11,037 nt of DNA from Cypionkella sp. GTDB lineage: Bacteria; Pseudomonadota; Alphaproteobacteria; Rhodobacterales; Rhodobacteraceae. The notes under the pieces were generated by a model. That model saw nothing but the letters and a program-made list of their open reading frames with translations, did not search any database and was not told the origin of the DNA. The DNA is taken from the NCBI GenBank assembly GCA_023255415.1, contig JALRIN010000056.1, positions 1 through 11,037 of the forward strand, written 5' to 3'. Below are positions 1-5,596 of this stretch, piece after piece; the stretch's first letter is position 1; every line of letters starts with the position of its first letter. Made by a program: the position numbers and the translations under genes.

Positions 1-918
1 CTGCGCCGCATCGCCGCCCTGCGTCTGACCACCAACACCGGCGCCTCGGTGCCGCTGTCGACCGTGGCAGATATTGCCATCGGCGAAGGCCCATCGGTCG
101 TGAAACGGCTGAACCGCAACCGCCAAGCCACCATTGGCGCCAGCCTGCCGGTGGGGGTCGCGCTTGGCACCGCCAAAACCCGATTGGCTGAAATTGTCGC
201 CGGGCTGAACCTGCCTGCCGGTGTTACGGTGAAGGAATCCGCCGATGCCGAAGTGCAGACAGAACTGTTTTCAAGCTTTGCCAAGGCCATGATCCTTGGC
301 GCAATGCTGGTGTTGACGGTGCTGATCTTGCTGTTCCAATCGGTGATCCAGCCCTTCACCATTTTGCTGTCGCTGCCCTTGGCAATTGGCGGGGTGGCCG
401 CCGCGCTGATCTTGACCAATTCGGCGCTGTCGATGCCGGTGCTGATCGGCATCTTGATGCTGATGGGCATTGTCACCAAAAACGCGATCCTTTTGGTTGA
501 TTTCATCATCGAGATGCGCCGCCAGGGACAAGAGCGGCTCAAAGCGGTGATGGAGGCTGGCCACAAACGCGCGCAGCCCATTGTGATGACCTCGATTGCC
601 ATGTCAGCAGGCATGCTGCCTTCAGCACTTGGGGTTGGCGAAGGCGGGGCGTTCCGCGCGCCGATGGCCACGGCGGTGATCGGCGGGATTATAGTCTCGA
701 CCGTGCTCAGCCTGGTGGTGGTGCCCTCGTTCTATCTGATCATGGATGATCTGTCGAAATTGATCGCCTGGATGTTCAAAGGCATCGTCGGCACGAAAGA
801 AACAGAAGAAGACACCCCAGACCCGCTGGAGTTGCAACGCCGGATTGAAGCGCTGGAAGGCCAGAACCCCTTGCAGGGTGTGGGCGCAAAACCGCGACAA
901 GACATTGCCGCGCAATAG
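1..918 (+). CDS. RND-family efflux transporter permease, C-terminal part (5' end outside window)
   Basis: Open from the left edge (frame 1) to TAG at 916-918, giving 305 residues; the GTG at 49 is an internal valine codon, not a start, because homologous sequence continues upstream of it. The protein is the inner-membrane, proton-driven pump of a tripartite RND (HAE1/AcrB-like) exporter. The start of the fragment is the end of the second periplasmic porter region (VPLSTVADIAIGEGPSVVKR). Five hydrophobic helices follow, matching TM8-TM12 of AcrB. The segment TKNAILLVDF carries the conserved TM10 lysine (residue 160 of the fragment), which in AcrB belongs to the proton-relay network. The cytoplasmic tail is charged and ends in DIAAQ. 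Full-length members have about 1,030-1,050 residues, so roughly the last 30% is present. The adaptor and outer-membrane partners would lie upstream and are not visible. Substrate cannot be inferred. Confidence 0.93.
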   Translation: MRRIAALRLTTNTGASVPLSTVADIAIGEGPSVVKRLNRNRQATIGASLPVGVALGTAKTRLAEIVAGLNLPAGVTVKESADAEVQTELFSSFAKAMILGAMLVLTVLILLFQSVIQPFTILLSLPLAIGGVAAALILTNSALSMPVLIGILMLMGIVTKNAILLVDFIIEMRRQGQERLKAVMEAGHKRAQPIVMTSIAMSAGMLPSALGVGEGGAFRAPMATAVIGGIIVSTVLSLVVVPSFYLIMDDLSKLIAWMFKGIVGTKETEEDTPDPLELQRRIEALEGQNPLQGVGAKPRQDIAAQ

Positions 919-939
919 CCGCAAACAGGCGCGGGTCAC

Positions 940-956
940 GCGGGCATCGAGCCCGC
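940..956. repeat. Short inverted repeat after the RND gene
   Basis: The arms GCGGGC (940-945) and GCCCGC (951-956) flank the loop ATCGA, 21 nt after the RND stop. No T-tract follows, so it is not an intrinsic terminator alone; it could protect the mRNA 3' end. A tandem 9-bp repeat, CCCGCCTGC twice, overlaps its right arm at 952-969. Confidence 0.4.
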
Positions 957-995
957 CTGCCCCGCCTGCCGCCGCGTTTTGCCAGGCCTTGCCAT

Positions 996-1025
996 GAAAA
1001 AAGGCGCCCCAAGGGGCGCCTTTTT
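996..1025. terminator. Bidirectional intrinsic terminator shared by the RND gene and acpP
   Basis: Perfect inverted repeat GGCGCCCC (1003-1010), AA, GGGGCGCC (1013-1020). It is flanked by A6 on the left (997-1002) and T5 on the right (1021-1025), so each strand ends the hairpin with a T-run. It lies between convergent genes: 84 nt past the RND stop and 25 nt past the acpP stop on the other strand. Read on the minus strand the T-run continues TTTTTTCATGGC, a tail also seen after rplI and the fasciclin gene. Confidence 0.9.
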
Positions 1026-1045
1026 ACGATGGTCGAAAGATGCGC

Positions 1046-1279
1046 TTAGGCAGCCGAAGAGATGAACTTTACAGCATCGCCAAAGGTCTGGATGGTTTCT
1101 GCAGCGTCATCCGGGATCTCGATGCCGAATTCTTCTTCAAAAGCCATAACCAGTTCGACGGTATCCAGGCTGTCAGCACCAAGATCATCGATAAACGATG
1201 CGGTCTCGGTTACTTTTTCTGCTTCGACGCCCAAATGCTCGACGACGATCTTCTTCACACGATCAGCGATGTCGCTCAT
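1046..1279 (-). CDS. acpP: Acyl carrier protein
   Basis: This 77-residue acidic protein carries growing acyl chains on a 4'-phosphopantetheine arm during type II fatty-acid synthesis in the cytoplasm. The attachment motif GADSLDTVELVMAFEEEFG is intact, with Ser37 as the expected modification site. Length and helix pattern are typical of bacterial AcpP. The ATG at 1279 is preceded by a good Shine-Dalgarno, GAGGAA (1285-1290), six bases upstream of the codon. It lies 183 nt downstream of fabG on the same strand, with a candidate promoter and structured leader between, which suits a carrier needed in large excess over the enzymes. The terminator at 1003-1025 follows it. fabF, which often follows acpP in bacteria, is not next; the convergent RND gene occupies that side. 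Confidence 0.98.
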   Translation of the reverse strand: MSDIADRVKKIVVEHLGVEAEKVTETASFIDDLGADSLDTVELVMAFEEEFGIEIPDDAAETIQTFGDAVKFISSAA

Positions 1280-1299
1280 GTTATTTCCTCATACGTTTA

Positions 1300-1362
1300 G
1301 GGGAATTCCCCGGTCTTTACCCTGCCCCAAACACGGGGCGCTTTTCCCCGCAAAAGGCAGGG
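1300..1362 (-). promoter_or_regulatory. Structured acpP 5' leader: nested hairpin and 12-bp palindrome
   Basis: Two structures lie in the presumed acpP leader. Outer arms CCCTGCC (1320-1326) and GGCAGGG (1356-1362) enclose inner arms CGGGG (1334-1338) and CCCCG (1346-1350), giving a nested stem. Closer to the gene is a perfect palindrome, GGGGAATTCCCC (1300-1311), which ends 9 nt before the Shine-Dalgarno. No uninterrupted T-run follows either structure on the minus strand, so they do not look like a standard terminator of fabG transcripts. mRNA stabilisation or translational control of acpP is a possible role; this is inference. Confidence 0.5.
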
Positions 1363-1401
1363 CACCGCGGCCGCAAGCGACCATCGGTGTATTCCAGCGC
1401 G

Positions 1402-1430
1402 CCTATAGCAAGCGCGCGCGCATTAGGCAA
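1402..1430 (-). promoter_or_regulatory. Candidate sigma-70 promoter for acpP
   Basis: On the minus strand, TTGCCT (1430-1425) and TATAGG (1407-1402) are separated by exactly 17 nt. The predicted start near 1395 would give a leader of about 115 nt before the acpP ATG. The -35 box keeps the TTG core and the -10 box keeps TATA. The match is by eye; no other pair with proper spacing stood out in the fabG-acpP gap. Confidence 0.5.
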
Positions 1431-1462
1431 ACTCTTTCAAAGCGGTTTTGCCAATTGCCGTT

Positions 1463-2200
1463 TCAAGCCATATGGCCGCCGCCATTGACGTGCAGCGTGC
1501 TGCCGGTGACATAGCCCGCCTCTTGCGAGGCAAGATAGAGCACGGCAGCCGCCACTTCTTGCGGTTGGCCCATCCGGCCTGCGGGCACGGCGGTCAGAAT
1601 CTTGCCGCGCTGTTCGTCGGTCAGCTTCTCGGTCATCGCGGTTTCAATCAACCCAGGGGCGACGCAATTCACAGTGATGTTGCGGCTTGCGACCTCTTGC
1701 GCCAAGGATTTCGACATCGCCAAGACCCCAGCCTTGGCCGCAGAATAATTGCCCTGCCCCGGATTGCCCGAATGCCCAACAACCGAGGTCACATTGATAA
1801 TCCGGCCCCAACGCGCCTTCATCATACCCCGCAAAACCCCGCGCGACAGTTTGAACACCGCCGTCAGATTGACATCGATCACCGCCTGCCATTCCTCGTC
1901 TGACATCCGCATGAACAGATTATCGCGGGTGATGCCGGCATTATTGACCAAGATATCAAGGCTGCCCATCGCCTCGATTGCGGCTTTGGGCAGATCATCG
2001 ACCGCATTCAGATCGCTCAGGTTGCAAGGCACCACAAAAGCGCGCTCGCCCAATTCGCCCGCCAGTTGCTGCAGCGGTTCAACCCGCGTGCCCGACAGCG
2101 CCACCTTTGCCCCTGCAGCATAAAGCGCACGGGCGATTTCGCCACCTATGCCCCCCGAAGCGCCGGTGACCAGTGCGGTTTTACCTGTTAAATCAAACAT
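1463..2200 (-). CDS. fabG: 3-oxoacyl-[acyl-carrier-protein] reductase
   Basis: This short-chain dehydrogenase reduces 3-ketoacyl-ACP to 3-hydroxyacyl-ACP with NADPH, the first reduction of each fatty-acid elongation cycle. It has 245 residues, the usual FabG length. The Rossmann cofactor motif TGASGGIG is at residues 12-19 and NNAG at 86-89. The catalytic tetrad is complete: Asn111, Ser139, Tyr152 and Lys156 (YSAAK). The C-terminus GGGHMA is typical. I chose the ATG at 2200 (MFDLTGK) because AAGGAG sits at 2205-2210 just upstream. A longer reading from TTG at 2215 would translate through that ribosome-binding site and is unlikely. The gene follows fabD by 66 nt on the same strand, with no terminator seen, so the two are probably one transcript. 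Confidence 0.97.
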   Translation of the reverse strand: MFDLTGKTALVTGASGGIGGEIARALYAAGAKVALSGTRVEPLQQLAGELGERAFVVPCNLSDLNAVDDLPKAAIEAMGSLDILVNNAGITRDNLFMRMSDEEWQAVIDVNLTAVFKLSRGVLRGMMKARWGRIINVTSVVGHSGNPGQGNYSAAKAGVLAMSKSLAQEVASRNITVNCVAPGLIETAMTEKLTDEQRGKILTAVPAGRMGQPQEVAAAVLYLASQEAGYVTGSTLHVNGGGHMA

Positions 2201-2266
2201 ATGTCTCCTTCCCAAGCCAGCCCTGACGACCAGCTCTATCGACTTTCGGTTTCAAAGCAACAAGGC

Positions 2267-3199
2267 CTAGCCCCGTGCCGCAATCACATCTTCTGGGGTG
2301 CCAATCGCGCGGGTGGTGGCGTCTTTGGCAATGCGTTTGATCATCCCCGACAAGGCCTTGCCTGCGCCGATTTCCCAAAACTCGGTCACGCCAGCCCCTT
2401 GCATCCACAACACAGATTCGCGCCAGCGCACCGACCCTGTCACCTGCGCCACCAAAAGCGCGCGGATGCGGTCGGCCTCGGTCACGGCCTCGGCGCGCAC
2501 ATTCACCACAATCGGCAAAGACGGGGTCGAAATCACCACGCCCGCCAAAGCTTCGGCCATCACCGCCGCTGCGGGCTGCATCAGGCTGCAATGGAACGGT
2601 GCGCTGACCGGCAACAACAGCGCGCGCTTGGCGCCCTTGGCTTTGGCAATCTCCAGCGCACGTTCCACCGCGCCGCGGTGGCCCGAAACCACCACTTGCG
2701 CCGGATCATTGTCATTGGCGGCCTGACAAACCTCGCCTTGGGCGGCTTCGGCGGCAACTTCGGTGGCCGCCGCAAAATCCAGCCCCAAAAGCGCTGCCAT
2801 CGCCCCCACGCCCACAGGCACCGCCTCTTGCATGGCTTGACCGCGGATGCGCAACAGCCGCGCGGTATCATCCAATTGCAAAGCCCCGACGGCACAAAGC
2901 GCTGAATATTCGCCCAGCGAATGGCCTGCGACAAAATCTGCGGTGTCTTCCAGCCGCAAGCCTTCTGCTTCAAGCGCGCGCAGCGCTGCAATCGAGGTTG
3001 CCATCAAGGCAGGCTGGGCGTTTTTGGTCAGCGTCAGCTCTTCAATCTGACCCTCCCAAATCAAGGCCGACAGCTTTTCGCCCAAAGCCGCGTCCACCTC
3101 GTCAAACACCGCCTTTGCTGCCGGATAGGCCTCGGCCAAAGCCCGGCCCATGCCAATGGTCTGGGCTCCCTGCCCCGGAAATACGAATGCGCGGCTCAT
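2267..3199 (-). CDS. fabD: Malonyl-CoA:ACP transacylase
   Basis: Transfers malonyl from CoA to acyl carrier protein, supplying the two-carbon donor for fatty-acid elongation. The product has 310 residues, typical for FabD. The N-terminal PGQGAQ loop is at 8-13, the nucleophile motif GHSLGEY at 92-98 with catalytic Ser94, the malonyl-binding arginine is likely Arg119 (RIRG), and the catalytic histidine is likely His203 (SAPFHC). The ATG at 3199 is preferred over an in-frame ATG at 3223 because AGGAGG (3205-3210) lies at ideal distance from it and the homologous sequence starts there (MSRAFVFPGQG). It is first in the fabD-fabG-acpP series and divergent from rpsF. I could not identify a convincing minus-strand promoter in the 252-nt divergent gap. 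Confidence 0.97.
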   Translation of the reverse strand: MSRAFVFPGQGAQTIGMGRALAEAYPAAKAVFDEVDAALGEKLSALIWEGQIEELTLTKNAQPALMATSIAALRALEAEGLRLEDTADFVAGHSLGEYSALCAVGALQLDDTARLLRIRGQAMQEAVPVGVGAMAALLGLDFAAATEVAAEAAQGEVCQAANDNDPAQVVVSGHRGAVERALEIAKAKGAKRALLLPVSAPFHCSLMQPAAAVMAEALAGVVISTPSLPIVVNVRAEAVTEADRIRALLVAQVTGSVRWRESVLWMQGAGVTEFWEIGAGKALSGMIKRIAKDATTRAIGTPEDVIAARG

Positions 3200-3314
3200 C
3201 TGGCCCTCCTGTCTGTTGTCCATGGCTTACCCTTTGATCGCATCTGGTGCAACGGGCGCGCAGAAAAACCAAAGATCCTTGACGCAAAGACCGATAAAAC
3301 CCCTGCCTGCGGCC

Positions 3315-3342
3315 TTGCATCCTTGGCTGATCCGGCTATAAG
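3315..3342 (+). promoter_or_regulatory. Candidate promoter of the rpsF-rpsR-rplI operon
   Basis: TTGCAT (3315-3320) and TATAAG (3337-3342) are separated by 16 nt. The -10 box is one base from consensus; the -35 box keeps only TTG. The expected start near 3349 coincides with the first base of the hairpin at 3350-3403, which supports the assignment. Called by eye. Confidence 0.5.
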
Positions 3343-3349
3343 GCTGCAT

Positions 3350-3403
3350 CTTTCCACGAATTCCATGAAACGGCGTAGCCTCTCGTGGGCGGGCGGTGGA
3401 AAG
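3350..3403 (+). promoter_or_regulatory. Hairpin in the rpsF leader, possible ribosomal-protein autoregulatory element
   Basis: A perfect 8-bp stem pairs CTTTCCAC (3350-3357) with GTGGAAAG (3396-3403). Inside, CCATGA (3363-3368) pairs with TCGTGG (3383-3388) with one G-U, and GGC (3372-3374) can pair with GCC (3378-3380). The hairpin stands 48 nt before the rpsF ATG. S6:S18-binding leaders are known upstream of rpsF in many bacteria, so autoregulation is plausible. However, the CCG element I recall as typical of that motif is not in the internal loop as I fold it, so homology to that family is unproven. Confidence 0.45.
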
Positions 3404-3451
3404 TGTTGCCCGTCCTATGAAATACGCCACAACAGACAGATCGGAGCACAC

Positions 3452-3904
3452 ATGCCGCTTTACGAGCATGTTATGATTGCGCGTCAGGACTTGTCCAATG
3501 CGCAGGCTGAAAGCCTTATCGAACACTTCTCCACAGTTCTGACCGACAACGGCGGTAAAGTTGTCGAGCATGAATACTGGGGCGTCAAAACGATGGCCTA
3601 TAAAATTAACAAGAACCGCAAAGGCCACTATGCCCTGCTGAAAACCGACGCACCGTCGGCTGCCGTGCAGGAAATGGAACGCCTGATGCGCCTGCATGAT
3701 GATGTCATGCGCGTGCTGACGATCAAGGTTGACGCACATGTAGAGGGCCCTTCGGTCCAGATGCAAAAGCGCGACGACCGTGAGCGTGGCGAACGTTCCG
3801 AGGGTGGCTTTGGTGGCGGTGAACGTCGCGAGCGTCCTTCCTTCGGTGGCGATCGCCCTGACCGTGGCGAGCGTCCGTCCTTCGGCGGCGCACCGCGTCG
3901 TTGA
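3452..3904 (+). CDS. rpsF: 30S ribosomal protein S6
   Basis: S6 binds the central domain of 16S rRNA as a heterodimer with S18 in the small-subunit platform. The product has 150 residues. Residues 1-100 are the standard S6 fold (MPLYEHVMIARQDL at the start; YWGVKTMAYKINKNRKGHY at 42-60). Residues about 108-150 form a low-complexity tail rich in Arg, Gly, Glu and Asp, with the unit ERPSFGG present twice (127-133 and 140-146). The ATG at 3452 has CGGAG (3442-3446) upstream; the frame stays open farther upstream but without homology. rpsR follows 29 nt after the stop and rplI after that, the conserved S6-S18-L9 order. Expression is probably set by the candidate promoter and leader hairpin upstream. 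Confidence 0.97.
   Translation: MPLYEHVMIARQDLSNAQAESLIEHFSTVLTDNGGKVVEHEYWGVKTMAYKINKNRKGHYALLKTDAPSAAVQEMERLMRLHDDVMRVLTIKVDAHVEGPSVQMQKRDDRERGERSEGGFGGGERRERPSFGGDRPDRGERPSFGGAPRR
3828..3890 (+). repeat. Imperfect 24-bp direct repeat in the 3' end of rpsF
   Basis: Units at 3828-3851 and 3867-3890 differ at two of 24 positions and lie 39 bp (13 codons) apart in the same frame. They encode the two RERPSFGG / GERPSFGG blocks of the S6 tail. An in-frame duplication is the simplest explanation. Confidence 0.8.
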
Positions 3905-3933
3905 TCATCAGCCTCAGGAAAGGTTCATAAACC

Positions 3934-4161
3934 ATGGCGAATAAACCGTTTTTCCGCCGCCGCAAGGTTTGCCCCTTCTCGGGCGACAATGCTCCGGCAA
4001 TCGACTACAAAGACACGCGCCTTCTGCAGCGCTACGTTTCCGAACGTGGCAAGATCGTGCCGTCGCGTATCACCGCAGTTTCGGCCAAGAAACAACGCGA
4101 GCTGGCTCAGGCCATCAAGCGCGCCCGTTTCCTCGCCCTTCTGCCTTATGCAGTGAAGTGA
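3934..4161 (+). CDS. rpsR: 30S ribosomal protein S18
   Basis: S18 partners S6 on the 16S rRNA central domain. The product has 75 residues, the usual length. It contains the family core DYKDTRLLQRYVSERGKIVP followed by SRITAVSAKKQRELAQAIKR and ends ARFLALLPYAVK. The basic N-terminus FFRRRKVCPF is typical. AGGAAAGG at 3916-3923 is the ribosome-binding site. It is the middle gene of the operon, 29 nt after rpsF; its TGA stop at 4159-4161 overlaps the Shine-Dalgarno of rplI, which favours coupled translation. Confidence 0.98.
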   Translation: MANKPFFRRRKVCPFSGDNAPAIDYKDTRLLQRYVSERGKIVPSRITAVSAKKQRELAQAIKRARFLALLPYAVK

Positions 4162-4172
4162 GGATCTGACAC

Positions 4173-4757
4173 ATGCAAGTTATCCTTCTTCAGCGCGTGG
4201 CCAAGCTTGGCCAAATGGGCGAAGTCGTCAACGTCAAAGACGGCTATGCACGCAACTTCTTGTTGCCACAGGGCAAGGCGCTGCGCGCCAATGAGCAGAA
4301 CGTGAAAGCGTTCGAGGTCAAAAAAGCTCAACTGGAAGCAACCAACCTCGAGACCCGCAAAGAGGCAGAAGCCCTTGGCGCGACGCTTGATGGTCAGGTC
4401 TATGTGATCATCCGTTCGGCTTCCGATTCGGGTGCTTTGTACGGCTCGGTTACCACCCGTGACGCAGCCGATGCTGCAACCGCTGGCGGCATCACCGTGA
4501 ACCGCGCGCAGATCACCTTGGATCGTCCGATCAAAGAGCTGGGCCTGCACACGGTTTCCGCCGTTCTGCACCCAGAAGTCGTGGTGAAATTCAAGCTGAA
4601 CATCGCGCGTTCGGTTGAAGAAGCCGAACTTCAGGCTTCGGGCAAATCGATCCAGGAACTTGCAGCCGAGGCAGAAGCCGAAGCTGATTTCGAGATCGCA
4701 AACCTCTTTGACGAAATGGGCGCTGCCCAAGGCGACGAAGACCTCGGCCGCGACTGA
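4173..4757 (+). CDS. rplI: 50S ribosomal protein L9
   Basis: L9 binds 23S rRNA domain V near the base of the L1 stalk and helps maintain reading-frame fidelity. The N-terminal domain has the family signature (GQMGEVVNVKDGYARNFLLP at 13-32), then a long charged connecting helix (about 40-75) and the C-terminal domain to about residue 149. At 194 residues it is longer than E. coli L9 (149). The surplus is an acidic tail at 150-194, rich in Glu, Ala and Asp, ending QGDEDLGRD. GAGGA at 4160-4164 lies 8 nt before the ATG and overlaps the rpsR stop. Last gene of the operon; a strong terminator follows within 25 nt. Confidence 0.97.
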   Translation: MQVILLQRVAKLGQMGEVVNVKDGYARNFLLPQGKALRANEQNVKAFEVKKAQLEATNLETRKEAEALGATLDGQVYVIIRSASDSGALYGSVTTRDAADAATAGGITVNRAQITLDRPIKELGLHTVSAVLHPEVVVKFKLNIARSVEEAELQASGKSIQELAAEAEAEADFEIANLFDEMGAAQGDEDLGRD

Positions 4758-4778
4758 TCGCAGCTTAAAACCAATAAG

Positions 4779-4810
4779 AACCGCGCGGGGGCAACCTCGC
4801 GCGGTTTTTT
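4779..4810 (+). terminator. Intrinsic terminator of the rpsF-rpsR-rplI operon
   Basis: A 12-bp stem pairs 4779-4790 with 4795-4806 (one G-U), closed by a GCAA tetraloop (4791-4794), with T6 at 4805-4810. It starts 21 nt after the rplI stop. The sequence, including the following CATGCC, is nearly the same as the terminator after the fasciclin gene. Confidence 0.93.
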
Positions 4811-4926
4811 CATGCCTGTAAGCCCATGTTTCCGCCAAGGGCCGCGCGCAGAAATCCATCACGCCCATGTGAGCTTTCGTGACCGCACGGAACCGATCCA
4901 GCAGCGAAGGCCCCCCGTATCCCTGT

Positions 4927-4945
4927 TACCAAAACAAGTTTGGTA
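4927..4945. promoter_or_regulatory. Inverted repeat upstream of the fasciclin gene, possible operator
   Basis: TACCAAA (4927-4933) and TTTGGTA (4939-4945) flank ACAAG, a perfect 7-bp dyad ending 13 nt before the Shine-Dalgarno. The compact symmetry suits a transcription-factor site or a small hairpin. I could not place -35 and -10 boxes around it with confidence. Confidence 0.35.
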
Positions 4946-4973
4946 TTCACACTTTCCTAAAGGGAGACGACAC

Positions 4974-5453
4974 ATGATCCGTAGAACCTTCATCGCGCTG
5001 ACCGCCGCAGCATCTTTGATGGCGACCGCTTCTTACGCCGCCGACAAGGATATCGTTGATACCGCAATCGAGGCTGGAAACTTCACCACCCTCGTCGCCG
5101 CCGTTCAGGCTGCAGGGCTGGTCGACACGCTGAAAGGCGCCGGCCCCTTTACCGTCTTTGCCCCTACGGACGCAGCCTTTGCAGCCCTGCCCGCAGGCAC
5201 GGTCGAAGACCTGCTCAAGCCTGAAAACAAAGACAAACTGGTTTCAATCCTGACCTATCACGTCGTCCCGGGCAAGGTGATGTCCTCGGCGCTGACCGAG
5301 GGCATGACCGCCGCAACCGTGCAAGGCGGCGAGGTGACCTTCACGCTTGAGGGTGGTGCAAAGATCAACGGTGCGCCGATCTCTGCTGCAGATATCGAGG
5401 CCAGCAATGGCGTCATCCACGTCATCGACGCGGTGATCCTGCCACCAATGTAA
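4974..5453 (+). CDS. Secreted fasciclin (FAS1) domain protein
   Basis: A 159-residue exported protein with one FAS1 domain, a fold used in cell-surface adhesion and often found as small periplasmic or secreted proteins in bacteria; the exact role here is unknown. Residues 1-22 form a Sec signal peptide (MIRR, hydrophobic stretch, cleavage likely after ASYA). The FAS1 signatures are clear: FTVFAPTDAAFAALP at 59-73, ILTYHVVPGKV at 92-102 and NGVIHVIDAVILPP at 145-158. The ATG at 4974 follows AGGGAG (4961-4966); the frame is open upstream, but that part crosses the rplI terminator and lacks a signal peptide. Monocistronic between two terminators. A 7-bp dyad in its upstream region may be regulatory. 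Confidence 0.93.
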   Translation: MIRRTFIALTAAASLMATASYAADKDIVDTAIEAGNFTTLVAAVQAAGLVDTLKGAGPFTVFAPTDAAFAALPAGTVEDLLKPENKDKLVSILTYHVVPGKVMSSALTEGMTAATVQGGEVTFTLEGGAKINGAPISAADIEASNGVIHVIDAVILPPM

Positions 5454-5475
5454 GCGGCGCTTTGGCCAAAACGTC

Positions 5476-5506
5476 ACCGCGCAGGGGCAACTTTGCGCGG
5501 TTTTTT
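5476..5506 (+). terminator. Intrinsic terminator of the fasciclin gene
   Basis: The stem pairs 5476-5486 with 5491-5501 (two G-U pairs), with a GCAA loop (5487-5490) and T6 at 5501-5506. It starts 22 nt after the stop codon. It is a close copy of the terminator at 4779-4810, down to the CATG that follows the T-run. Confidence 0.92.
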
Positions 5507-5596
5507 CATGGCCAAATTCACCCACCAGCCTGTCGCAAATCGAGCAGACCCCATGGGCTTTCCGCCGCAGCTTAAGGCTGATCAGAAGGGGCTACG

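Noticed and set aside
2201..2215. Longer fabG start at TTG 2215
   Set aside because: The five extra codons are the Shine-Dalgarno region of the downstream ATG; the family starts at MFDLTGK.
2201..2905. 234-codon plus-strand frame opposite fabD
   Set aside because: Antisense shadow of fabD, rich in His/Arg as expected for the complement of this codon usage.
3200..3223. Longer fabD start at ATG 3223
   Set aside because: It would place the strong AGGAGG inside the coding region; the conserved N-terminus begins at the ATG at 3199.
4146..4868. 240-codon minus-strand frame opposite rplI
   Set aside because: It covers rplI and runs through the rplI terminator; no domain or start signal.
4889..4920. 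EcfG-type (GGAAC / CGTT) promoter before the fasciclin gene
   Set aside because: GGAACC is present at 4889-4894, but the only CGT-containing partner is 22 nt away and reads CGTAT, too far and too poor a match.
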